Made by a program: the position numbers and the translations under genes. A stretch of DNA of 5,738 bases from CAZMVY01 sp964617875 (GTDB lineage Bacteria; Planctomycetota; Phycisphaerae; UBA1845; PWPN01): the NCBI GenBank assembly GCA_964617875.1, contig CAZUAI010000149.1:1-5738 (forward strand). The letters are read 5' to 3'. The stretch's first letter is position 1. Every line of letters begins with the position of its first letter. The notes beneath the pieces are model-generated. The model was not told the origin of the DNA. It worked only from the letters and a program-made list of their open reading frames with translations, and made no database searches. Below, piece after piece: positions 1 to 5,232 of this stretch.

Positions 1-228
1 CATCCGTACGATCTTCGCTCGTGCGAGGTGCGGATTATGCAACTTGGGGGTTCACTGTTCGAGCCGCTCTGGGAAACGCTCAGCGCCCGCGAGCAGGCCC
101 GCATCCTGCACCTGCTCATCGAGCGTGTGGACTACGACGGCCCGAACGGGAAGGTTGCCATCACCTTCCACCCCACGGGCATCAAGACATTGGCCGACGA
201 ACTGAACCGACAGGAGGTAATCGCATGA
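1..228 (+). CDS. Large serine recombinase, C-terminal end (5' cut by window)
   Basis: The frame is open from base 1 to the TGA at 226-228, giving the last 75 residues of a longer protein. The segment FEPLWETLSAREQARILHLL, then IERVDYDG and VAITFHPTGIK, matches my recollection of the C-terminal tail of large serine recombinases (resolvase/invertase superfamily with recombinase and zinc-ribbon domains). These enzymes cut and rejoin DNA at attachment sites through a serine-protein linkage, and in mobile elements they drive integration and excision. The catalytic N-terminal domain and zinc ribbon lie outside the window, so activity cannot be judged. A Met at 37-39 is internal, not a start, because the frame continues upstream. 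The stop overlaps the ATG of the next gene, so the two are probably translated together. The family call is fairly secure; the substrate and element are unknown. Confidence 0.8.
   Translation, partial: HPYDLRSCEVRIMQLGGSLFEPLWETLSAREQARILHLLIERVDYDGPNGKVAITFHPTGIKTLADELNRQEVIA
212..217 (+). promoter_or_regulatory. Shine-Dalgarno site for the HTH gene
   Basis: AGGAGG lies 7 bases before the ATG at 225. It sits inside the end of the recombinase coding sequence and fixes the start of the downstream gene, ruling out the upstream extension of the same open frame to position 21. Confidence 0.8.
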
Positions 229-680
229 AAGGTTTGACGATTGAGTGCGACGTGCATTTCACGAGGGGCCAGCGTGCCCGCAAGGTCATCCAGGAAGGCC
301 CGCTGCCGGAACCGGACGCGACGCCAGAGGGCACGGTCCCGCGCATCTCACGTCTGATGGCCCTGGCGATCCGCTTCGATAAGCTCATCAAGGCGGGCGA
401 GATTACCGACCAGGCCGACCTGGCCCGCCTGGGCAACGTGACCCGCGCCCGCGTGACGCAGATCATGAACCTGCTCCAACTCGCGCCGGACATTCAGGAG
501 GACATCCTGTTCCTGCCGCGCACGTTCCGGGGGCGCGACCCCATCCGCGAGATCATGGTGCGGCCCATCGCGGCCGAGCCGGACTGGCGCAAGCAGCGAC
601 GGCTCTGGAAGTGCCTGACGTTCGATCAGGGGGTCGTGCCGGTTGGCAAAGACATGGCACTGGATCAGACCGAGTGTTGA
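225..680 (+). CDS. Small helix-turn-helix protein coupled to the recombinase
   Basis: This 151-residue protein starts at the ATG at 225, chosen because of the AGGAGG 7 bases upstream and the ATGA overlap with the recombinase stop. Residues about 38-58 form a helix-like lead-in (ISRLMALAIRFDKLI), and residues about 60-83 read as a helix-turn-helix: ITDQADLARLGNVTRARVTQ, continuing IMNLL. That resembles the DNA-binding segment of ParB/Noc- or KorB-like proteins. The C-terminal third (residues 100-151) is basic and unassigned; it includes WRKQRRLW, and a single Cys is the last residue. I recall similar short HTH proteins directly after serine recombinases in Planctomycetota genomes, but no function is established to my knowledge. 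By position it could be an accessory or directionality factor for the recombinase, or a regulator of the element. DNA binding is well supported by the motif; the specific role is inference. Confidence 0.75.
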   Translation: MKGLTIECDVHFTRGQRARKVIQEGPLPEPDATPEGTVPRISRLMALAIRFDKLIKAGEITDQADLARLGNVTRARVTQIMNLLQLAPDIQEDILFLPRTFRGRDPIREIMVRPIAAEPDWRKQRRLWKCLTFDQGVVPVGKDMALDQTEC

Positions 681-689
681 CAAGCGTTT

Positions 690-735
690 ACGGGCCAAAG
701 TGCCAAAATCAGGCATTCCCGCATTCTGCGCCTCC
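690..735 (+). repeat. Diverged direct repeat, copy 1
   Basis: Comparing this segment with 813-858 base by base gives 32 matches in 46 positions with no gaps, at a constant offset of 123. The best-kept blocks are CAAAGT, CAAAATC (separated by two variable bases), CGC, TTCT and CGCC. The repeat begins 9 bases after the stop of the HTH gene. A short TGCC/GGCA stem with a 7-base loop (701-715) is seen only in this copy. It could be a binding site for the recombinase or the HTH protein; this is inference from position. Confidence 0.6.
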
Positions 736-762
736 GTCCCCTCCCGAAGTCTCAGCCGGTCT

Positions 763-838
763 CAGGCGATTGGCGACGTGAGACTGAAAAACATTGCGTT
801 TTCATGGGCAAAACGAGGCAAAGTCTCAAAATCGCCTG
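763..838. repeat. Nested inverted repeats between convergent genes; possible bidirectional terminator or protein-binding site
   Basis: The outer arms CAGGCGATT (763-771) and AATCGCCTG (830-838) are perfect 9-base complements. Inside them TGAGACT (779-785) pairs perfectly with AGTCTCA (822-828). At the tip, CGTTTT (797-802) can pair with AAAACG (810-815) across a 7-base loop, or alternatively TGAAAA (785-790) with TTTTCA (799-804). TGAGAC can also pair with the GTCTCA copies at 749-754 and 759-764, so several exclusive folds exist. The location between converging genes fits a shared terminator, but no long T-run follows the outer stem, so an intrinsic terminator is not clear. The alternative is an operator or attachment-site region. 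Confidence 0.6.
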
Positions 839-858
839 TTTTCGCGTTCTACGCCCCC
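813..858 (+). repeat. Diverged direct repeat, copy 2
   Basis: This is the partner of 690-735. It keeps the paired A-tract blocks CAAAGT and CAAAATC and the trailing CGC, TTCT and CGCC. It ends 5 bases before the stop codon of the minus-strand gene at 863, so the two copies bracket almost the whole intergenic gap. Its CAAAATCGCCTG segment also forms the right arm of the inverted repeat, so direct and inverted repeats share bases here. Confidence 0.6.
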
Positions 859-862
859 CCGG

Positions 863-1201
863 TCATCTCACGGCAGTGGTGCGAGCCATCGCTCCCGCCA
901 GCGATTCCCAATCCGGCATCGTGCCGTCGGTCTGGTAGGCCTTGCGGGCCTCGCGGATGGCGGCGTGCAACTCCGGCCATTCCTGCGATTCGTCCTCGGC
1001 CTCGAACAGATGCCCGATGGCCCGAAGGCGGTAGGCGTAGCCCTCGCGGGTTTCGGTCAGCAGCACCAGTGCCGCGCCCAGGTGTTTCTCGACACACTCG
1101 ACGCAACTCGGCCGTGTGGGCGTGTAGGCACGGCGCGGGAGCACGACCGGCGGGCAGTTCGTGCAGGGCTTCTTCTGTTTGGGCGTCAACGTCTCGCTCA
1201 T
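863..1201 (-). CDS. Small protein with two CxxC pairs, last gene of prophage-like operon
   Basis: The product is 112 residues. The ATG at 1201 is preceded by GAGGAG 6 bases away, which overlaps the stop of the upstream gene (TGAGGAG). Two Cys pairs, CTNC (13-16) and CVEC (33-36), with His40 nearby, suggest a small zinc-binding treble-clef or zinc-ribbon-like head. The rest is mostly helical, including HLGAALVLLTETREGYAYRL at 40-59, the acidic stretch EAEDESQEW, and PELHAAIREARKAY. I recall similar unnamed proteins in Planctomycetota prophage-like clusters but no established function. It has no signal peptide or membrane segment. It is the last gene of the minus-strand set, separated by 10 bases from its upstream neighbour, and it converges on the recombinase module. 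A DNA- or RNA-binding or structural accessory role is possible but not shown. Confidence 0.75.
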   Translation of the reverse strand: MSETLTPKQKKPCTNCPPVVLPRRAYTPTRPSCVECVEKHLGAALVLLTETREGYAYRLRAIGHLFEAEDESQEWPELHAAIREARKAYQTDGTMPDWESLAGAMARTTAVR

Positions 1202-1211
1202 GTCATGCTCC

Positions 1212-1835
1212 TCAGGGGGCCAGCTCGAAGGTCAGATCGAACCGATACCACGCCCCGAAGTGGTAGAGCGGATCGTTCGTCGTGGCATCGATGAACAGTG
1301 TGTGCGGCCCGGGGTTGAGCAGCACCTGTTGGGGCGGCGGCGGATTTGAGATGACCGGCCCCATGCCCGCGCAGCCCTGACCACCGCCGGGAGCGTGGGC
1401 CGAGCCGACCAGCCCACCGTTCACATACAGGCTCATCAGCTCGTAGTTGGGGTCCTGCGTTTCGCCCATGCCCGACCAGTTGACCGTCATGATCATCGCC
1501 TTGGGCACGGTGATCTGGCAGGTCGCTGTGGCATACTGGGTGTAGGGATTGTGGCTGCGGCAGTTCTGGTCGTCTTCCCAGTCCAGTCGCAGGCCCAATC
1601 CATTGTTCAGGATCGACCAGGGGCTGGCGGGCACGTCGGCGGGATCGTCGTAGGCGCGGAACGCGCCGTCCTGCCCACCGTCGATGAACCCCGAATCGGT
1701 AAATGACCACTGCTGGGTGAACTCGATGCAGCAGGCCGGGCAGGTCTCCTCGGCGTTGTAGACCGCCGACTTGCCGCCCAGCAGAACGCCGCGTTTGCCG
1801 CCCTCGACTACGACTGATTTGCCCGGTGCGCCCAC
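1212..1835 (-). CDS. Hypothetical beta-rich prophage-like protein with CPACC motif
   Basis: The product is 207 residues with a GTG start at 1835. AAGGAGG (1847-1841) lies 5 bases before the GTG and overlaps the previous gene's TAA; the frame is open further upstream, but that part overlaps the previous gene and has no comparable ribosome site. The N-terminus is Gly/Val/Lys rich (GKSVVVEGGKRGVLLGGKSA), followed by TCPACCIEF (31-39), and further Cys at 92, 106 and 155. The remainder is aromatic, Gly/Asn rich and beta-strand-like (WSILNNGLGLRLDWEDD, ATCQITVPKAMIMTVNW, LFIDATTNDPLYHFGAWYRF), resembling a jelly-roll or lectin-like sandwich. No classical signal peptide is evident. Its place in an apparent late-gene operon would fit a minor tail, fibre or particle-surface protein, but I do not recognise the family. 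Confidence 0.75.
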   Translation of the reverse strand: MGAPGKSVVVEGGKRGVLLGGKSAVYNAEETCPACCIEFTQQWSFTDSGFIDGGQDGAFRAYDDPADVPASPWSILNNGLGLRLDWEDDQNCRSHNPYTQYATATCQITVPKAMIMTVNWSGMGETQDPNYELMSLYVNGGLVGSAHAPGGGQGCAGMGPVISNPPPPQQVLLNPGPHTLFIDATTNDPLYHFGAWYRFDLTFELAP

Positions 1836-1840
1836 GCTGG

Positions 1841-1847
1841 CCTCCTT
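1841..1847 (-). promoter_or_regulatory. Strong Shine-Dalgarno site fixing a GTG start
   Basis: On the minus strand, AAGGAGG overlaps the TAA stop of the upstream gene (TAAGGAGG) and stands 5 bases before the GTG at 1835. It decides the start of the downstream gene and implies termination-reinitiation within one transcript. Confidence 0.8.
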
Positions 1848-2691
1848 ACTCGGTGCTGCTGGCCGTCTCGCAGGCTTCCTGGTCCACCATCTCGTTGATC
1901 CAGCCGAGCACCAGTTCCAGACCGCCCGCCCCGTCGTCCTGATAGTGGGCATAACCGAAGGTCGCGGCGATCATCTGGCCGATGCTGGGGCGCTGCCACT
2001 TGTGCGGCGCGGCCACGGGATCGACGCCGCTCTCCAGCGTCTCGCCGGTCACCACGTCCAGCACGTCATAGGTCCAGGTCGCCGGGTTCTCTTCGTCGCC
2101 CTGTTCGCCGCCGTACTGCGTGAGGTCTACCGGGAACACATGCATCGGGATGGGTTTGCCCAGGCGCACTACCGCCCACTGCACGCCGGTCCCGCCCACG
2201 CGCCAGAGGATGCCCGCCGACCCTTGCATGCTCACCTTCAGGTTGGCGGTGACACCGTCGGCGATCTCGGCGTAGCGCCACTCGTGGTCTTCGTCGGGCA
2301 CGTCGATCTTCACCGGGCAGACACCGGCGGCGTAGGCGCGTCCGATCTTGCCGCTGGCGATGGGTTCGGCCAGGACGACGAACTTGCCCTCGTGGGTGTC
2401 GGCGGCGGGCGCGACACACGAGAGCGCCACGCGGTTCTTGAACTCCTCCTCGTTGGCCGACGGGTCGATGATCGGCGTATCGACGCCCAACACCGCCATG
2501 CGGTTCTGGTTTGAGCCACTGTCGTTGCGGACCAGCACGATGCTGGCCTGCGCGAACGACGGTTGCGATTCTCGTCCCAGGTGGGCCGTGCGCTGCCGGA
2601 AGTCCAGCGCCGCGTCGATGAAGGCGTTGTAGGCGCTGGCGGGGATGACCAGCGGCTGGCCGGATTGGACCTTCTTCAAGCCGTCGCTCAT
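1846..2691 (-). CDS. Prophage-like structural protein of unknown function
   Basis: The product is 281 residues. The ATG at 2691 overlaps the stop of the upstream gene as ATGA, so the two are translationally coupled. The N-terminus, KKVQSGQPLVIPASAYNAFI with a following helix to about residue 36, and the middle section KFVVLAEPIASGKIGRAYAA (103-122) with VCPVKID, ADGVTANL and GTGVQWAVVRLG, resemble proteins I recall from Planctomycetota prophage-like structural clusters. The C-terminus AHYQDDGAGGLELVLGWINE (248-267) also fits that memory. The sequence is beta-rich and soluble, without membrane segments or catalytic motifs. Its neighbours make a tail, baseplate or fibre-associated structural role the best guess. 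The gene call is secure; the role is inference from family memory and context. Confidence 0.8.
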   Translation of the reverse strand: MSDGLKKVQSGQPLVIPASAYNAFIDAALDFRQRTAHLGRESQPSFAQASIVLVRNDSGSNQNRMAVLGVDTPIIDPSANEEEFKNRVALSCVAPAADTHEGKFVVLAEPIASGKIGRAYAAGVCPVKIDVPDEDHEWRYAEIADGVTANLKVSMQGSAGILWRVGGTGVQWAVVRLGKPIPMHVFPVDLTQYGGEQGDEENPATWTYDVLDVVTGETLESGVDPVAAPHKWQRPSIGQMIAATFGYAHYQDDGAGGLELVLGWINEMVDQEACETASSTE

Positions 2692-3431
2692 GATCCGATC
2701 CCCAATGCCGCGAAGTTGCCATCCTCATAGACCTTCTCGACGTAGGCCGCGATGGGGTGCTTGACCAGCGTGTTGCTGCCGGTGTCCTCGGCGTCGGCGT
2801 AGCGCACCCACAGGTACTCCCAGCCCTTCTTGGCAATGCCGCTGATCGGCCCCACGGTGATGCCCGTGCGGTTGGGCGAACCGGCGAAGCGGAAGGTGAT
2901 CTCCCAATCGTCGTCGGGTCCGGTGCCGCGACGCGACCCGGACGCGCCCAGGAACAGGCATTCACCGGCAGCCAGACCCCGGAATGATCCGCTGTTCACC
3001 TTGCCGGTGAGTTGGAACAGCGTGCCCTTGTAGGCGCTGGTGACCTGCGCGGCGGCCAGGTAGTGGGTCTCGGAGAAGTTGTAGACCGGCACGGTGATGT
3101 CCACGCCCTCGACGTTGTCGTGCGTGACGCCGATCGCGCCTTTGAAATCAGGGGCCGTGCCGGAGGCGGCGTAGCGATGCACGGTGGAGAGCGACTGGGT
3201 GATGTGCTGCGTTCCGCCGCCGGTGTCGAAGCTGAAGGACGAATCACCGGTCTCCGGCGGCTCCTGATACTCGAAGGGCGCGTAGTTGACCGTGCCGGTC
3301 CAGATGCACTTGTCCGGGTTGGTGGTGTCGACGTGGACCGGCTCGACCGTCACCGGCTGGCGCTTCATGTTGTGCAGCACCGTCGGTGCGGTCGCCTTGA
3401 GCTTGGCGATGGCCGTCTCGGGCACCGATGA
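2688..3431 (-). CDS. Prophage-like protein, probably 5'-truncated at a rearrangement junction
   Basis: About 247 residues look genuine, ending at the TGA at 2690-2688, which overlaps the next gene's ATG. The frame stays open to an ATG at 3500, but the extra N-terminal residues (MDTVVPSIFSVTVRGLFGKS) are encoded opposite clear RHS sequence and are probably not native. From about ETAIAKLKATAPTVLHNMKR onward the protein resembles a recalled prophage family. It has FSFDTGGGTQHITQS (about 3236-3192), APDFKGAIGVTHDNVEGVDI, NSGSFRGLAAGECLFLGASG, DDDWEITFRFAGSPNRTGIT, and GIAKKGWEYLWVRYADAEDT near the C-terminus. I expect homologues to carry an additional N-terminal segment of a few dozen residues. 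Possible surviving starts are GTG at 3425 or ATG at 3368, neither with a convincing ribosome site. It is the first gene of the four-gene operon as preserved; no promoter is recognisable. A tail-associated structural role is inferred. Confidence 0.65.
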   Translation of the reverse strand, partial: SSVPETAIAKLKATAPTVLHNMKRQPVTVEPVHVDTTNPDKCIWTGTVNYAPFEYQEPPETGDSSFSFDTGGGTQHITQSLSTVHRYAASGTAPDFKGAIGVTHDNVEGVDITVPVYNFSETHYLAAAQVTSAYKGTLFQLTGKVNSGSFRGLAAGECLFLGASGSRRGTGPDDDWEITFRFAGSPNRTGITVGPISGIAKKGWEYLWVRYADAEDTGSNTLVKHPIAAYVEKVYEDGNFAALGIGS

Positions 3432-3450
3432 CGATGGCTCGCTCTTCCCG
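3417..3450. other. Head-to-head junction of two 5'-truncated genes
   Basis: On the left, minus-strand coding similarity fades near 3417-3431; on the right, plus-strand RHS-like coding begins by about 3436-3450 (LFPNKPRTVTEKIDG). Neither gene has room for a proper start, ribosome site or promoter between them. I see no inverted repeat, target-site duplication or insertion-sequence end at the boundary, so the mechanism cannot be read from the sequence. Integration with deletion, inversion, illegitimate recombination and assembly misjoin all remain possible. The exact breakpoint is uncertain by a few codons. Confidence 0.55.
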
Positions 3451-5232
3451 AACAAGCCCCGCACCGTGACCGAGAAGATCGACGGCACCACCGTGTCCAA
3501 GACGTTCTACGTCTATTACGAAGACACGACCAACCAGCGGATCGTCGAAATCACCGAGCGGGCAGCCGACACATCCTATTCCTATGGCAACGCCGCCAAT
3601 CTGCGAACGACGAACAAATACTACCTGCCGGGTGCGAACAACATCGACCGCAGGCACCCGGCCAGCGTAACGCGCCCCGACGGTACGGTGGACGTGTACA
3701 CGTGGAGCACCGGCACGTACACGCCGGCCACCACGAACGGCGCGCCCAGCCCGGGTACGTTCACGCCCGGCACGGGCGCGACGGATACGGACATTCGTTC
3801 GATCGTCGAGCACCAGGGTCCCAGCGGCTTGGTGGACGGCAAGTCCACCAAGGAAATCATCATTACGAATGAAGTGGGGCAAACCTATCTCCGCGAAACC
3901 TATGCCTACGATTCCGGCTACAGTGCCTCGCCGGTGGAGTGGGTCGCCTATGCTTATGACGCCCGCGGTCGAAAAACCGACGAAGGGCGGAGCAACAACA
4001 CGCATGTGGAGACAGCGTACTTCGACTGCTGTCGGGCGTCGTCCGTCACGGACGCTTTCGGCATCGTAACGGAGTTCGAGTACGACGCTCTGGGCCGGCT
4101 CGAGAAGCGCATCAAGAAGGGGTTCGAGCAGGACGGCAGCGACGACGTCGTGACGGAGATCGCGCGCGCCGGCAATGCCACGGGGTTACTGGTGACGGAG
4201 ACGACGGAAGATGGTGGCTCGACGTTGACCCTGACCGCAACTCGGCAATACGATACGGCGGGGCGCGTGGCCGAAGAGGTCGACCATGCCGGCATTGCGA
4301 GGAATTATACGTATGCCCAAACTGCCGCAGGCGGAAAGAAAGCGACGGAAACCCTCAGTGGCACGTCGATTACAATCATTCGTGAGTCATGGCTCGACGG
4401 CACATTGAAGAAAGTCACTGGCACCGGCGTGGTCCACAGCTATCATGACAAGGGCGTGAACCAGGACGGAACGCGCTGGACGAAAGTCTACACCGGCCAC
4501 ACCTCCGGCGGCACCGTCGAGAACTCCCCTCGGTGGACCAAGACGACGGTCAACGTGCTCGGACAGTCCATCGAGGAGCAACGGCCGGGCTACAATAGCA
4601 GCACGGTGACGACAAGCTACGAACAAGACAGCAAGGGGCAGCTTGTCCGGATGGCGACGACTGGCCAGGCGGACACGCTCTACGAATACGACGACCTGGG
4701 TAACATGATCCGCTTCGGCCTCGACGTGGACGGCAATGACACGCTTGATCTCGGCGGGACCGACCGCATCACCGACACTGAAACGACCTACGGTCTGATC
4801 AACAGCCACTGGTGGCGTCAGACCGTGCAGCGGGTCTACGCCACGGACAACGACGACACTGCCACCACGATGCAGACAACCCGGCAGCGGCTGACCGGCT
4901 TCGGGACCGGTGTGACCAGCGAGACGGTTGCGCTCGATGTCAACGGGAACGCGACGACCACCATCGTGGCCGTGGACCGTTCGGCAAGGGAAGTCACGAC
5001 AACGGTGGATTACCCGGACTCCGGCACCGACGAAGTGCGTGTTACCGTCAACGGCCTGCTCACGTCGCATACCAGCAAGACCGGCCTGGAAACGACCTAT
5101 GCCTACGATGAACTCGGCCGGCAGACGGGCGTAACCGACCCGCGGACGGGCACCAGCGAGACGCATTACAACAGCCTCGGCCAAGTCGATTGGGTTGAAG
5201 ACGCGGACGACAACCGCACGAGCTACACCTAG
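3430..5232 (+). pseudogene. RHS/YD-repeat protein, 5'-truncated, ended by an in-frame TAG
   Basis: Six hundred codons of YD-repeat protein run from the junction to TAG at 5230-5232. Recurrent YD-type units include YAYDARGRKT (3949-3978), EYDALGRLE (4078-4104), QYDTAGRV (4246-4269), YEYDDLGNM (4681-4707), YAYDELGRQT (5098-5127) and HYNSLGQV (5164-5187). A segment FDCCRASS (4021-4044) and a DVDGNDTLD loop (4723-4749) are extra landmarks. Proteins of this family form large beta-cocoon shells, often secreted or surface-exposed, with a toxic or variable C-terminus; no such C-terminus is visible here. The frame is open back to ATG 3286, but 3286 to about 3430 is antisense to a prophage-like gene and not RHS-like. 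YD similarity resumes immediately after the TAG, so this is best read as a disabled gene, unless the stop is a sequencing error or is read through. Confidence 0.75.
5230..5232 (+). other. Premature in-frame TAG stop within a YD repeat
   Basis: The local reading is DNRTSYT, stop, DPDTGRLASIT. In YD repeats this position is normally Tyr (the TYDPDTGRL pattern), and TAC or TAT to TAG is a one-base change. The same frame stays open for 166 codons beyond with continuing RHS-like sequence, which identifies the stop as internal to the gene rather than its natural end. Confidence 0.8.

Noticed and set aside
21..224. Upstream extension of the HTH frame to an ATG at 21
   Set aside because: It would overlap the recombinase C-terminus in another frame. 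The AGGAGG at 212-217 and the ATGA overlap clearly place the start at 225.
690..858. CRISPR array or tRNA-like structure
   Set aside because: There are only two diverged repeat copies with no regular spacer series. No cloverleaf with an anticodon arm or CCA end is visible; the palindromes do not fit a tRNA.
1771..2514. A 247-residue plus-strand open frame, and a 299-residue minus-strand frame at 2066-2965
   Set aside because: Both overlap the well-packed minus-strand operon, whose genes have proper starts and coupling. These frames are His/Arg/Ala-rich shadows.
1..3431. Diversity-generating retroelement or invertible tail-fibre switch
   Set aside because: No reverse transcriptase, template/variable repeat pair or long inverted repeats flanking a fibre gene can be seen in the window.
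3244..4005. A 253-residue minus-strand open frame spanning the junction
   Set aside because: Its composition (Arg/Gly/Val/Ala rich) is typical of the shadow of GC-rich coding sequence. It overlaps well-supported RHS and prophage-like genes in other frames and shows no recognisable motif.
4723..4749. EF-hand or dockerin-like calcium site (DVDGNDTLD)
   Set aside because: It is one short Asp/Gly/Asn loop without the flanking helices or a second copy, so it is not annotated as a domain.
4387..5184. A 265-residue minus-strand open frame opposite the RHS gene
   Set aside because: It lies entirely antisense to clear YD repeats, is rich in Arg, Val, Gly and His as expected of a shadow frame, and has no convincing ribosome site.
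5230..5232. TAG recoding (alternative genetic code)
   Set aside because: A single TAG in one degraded gene that also lacks a start and seems frameshifted is better explained by mutation or base-call error. None of the intact genes contains an internal TAG.
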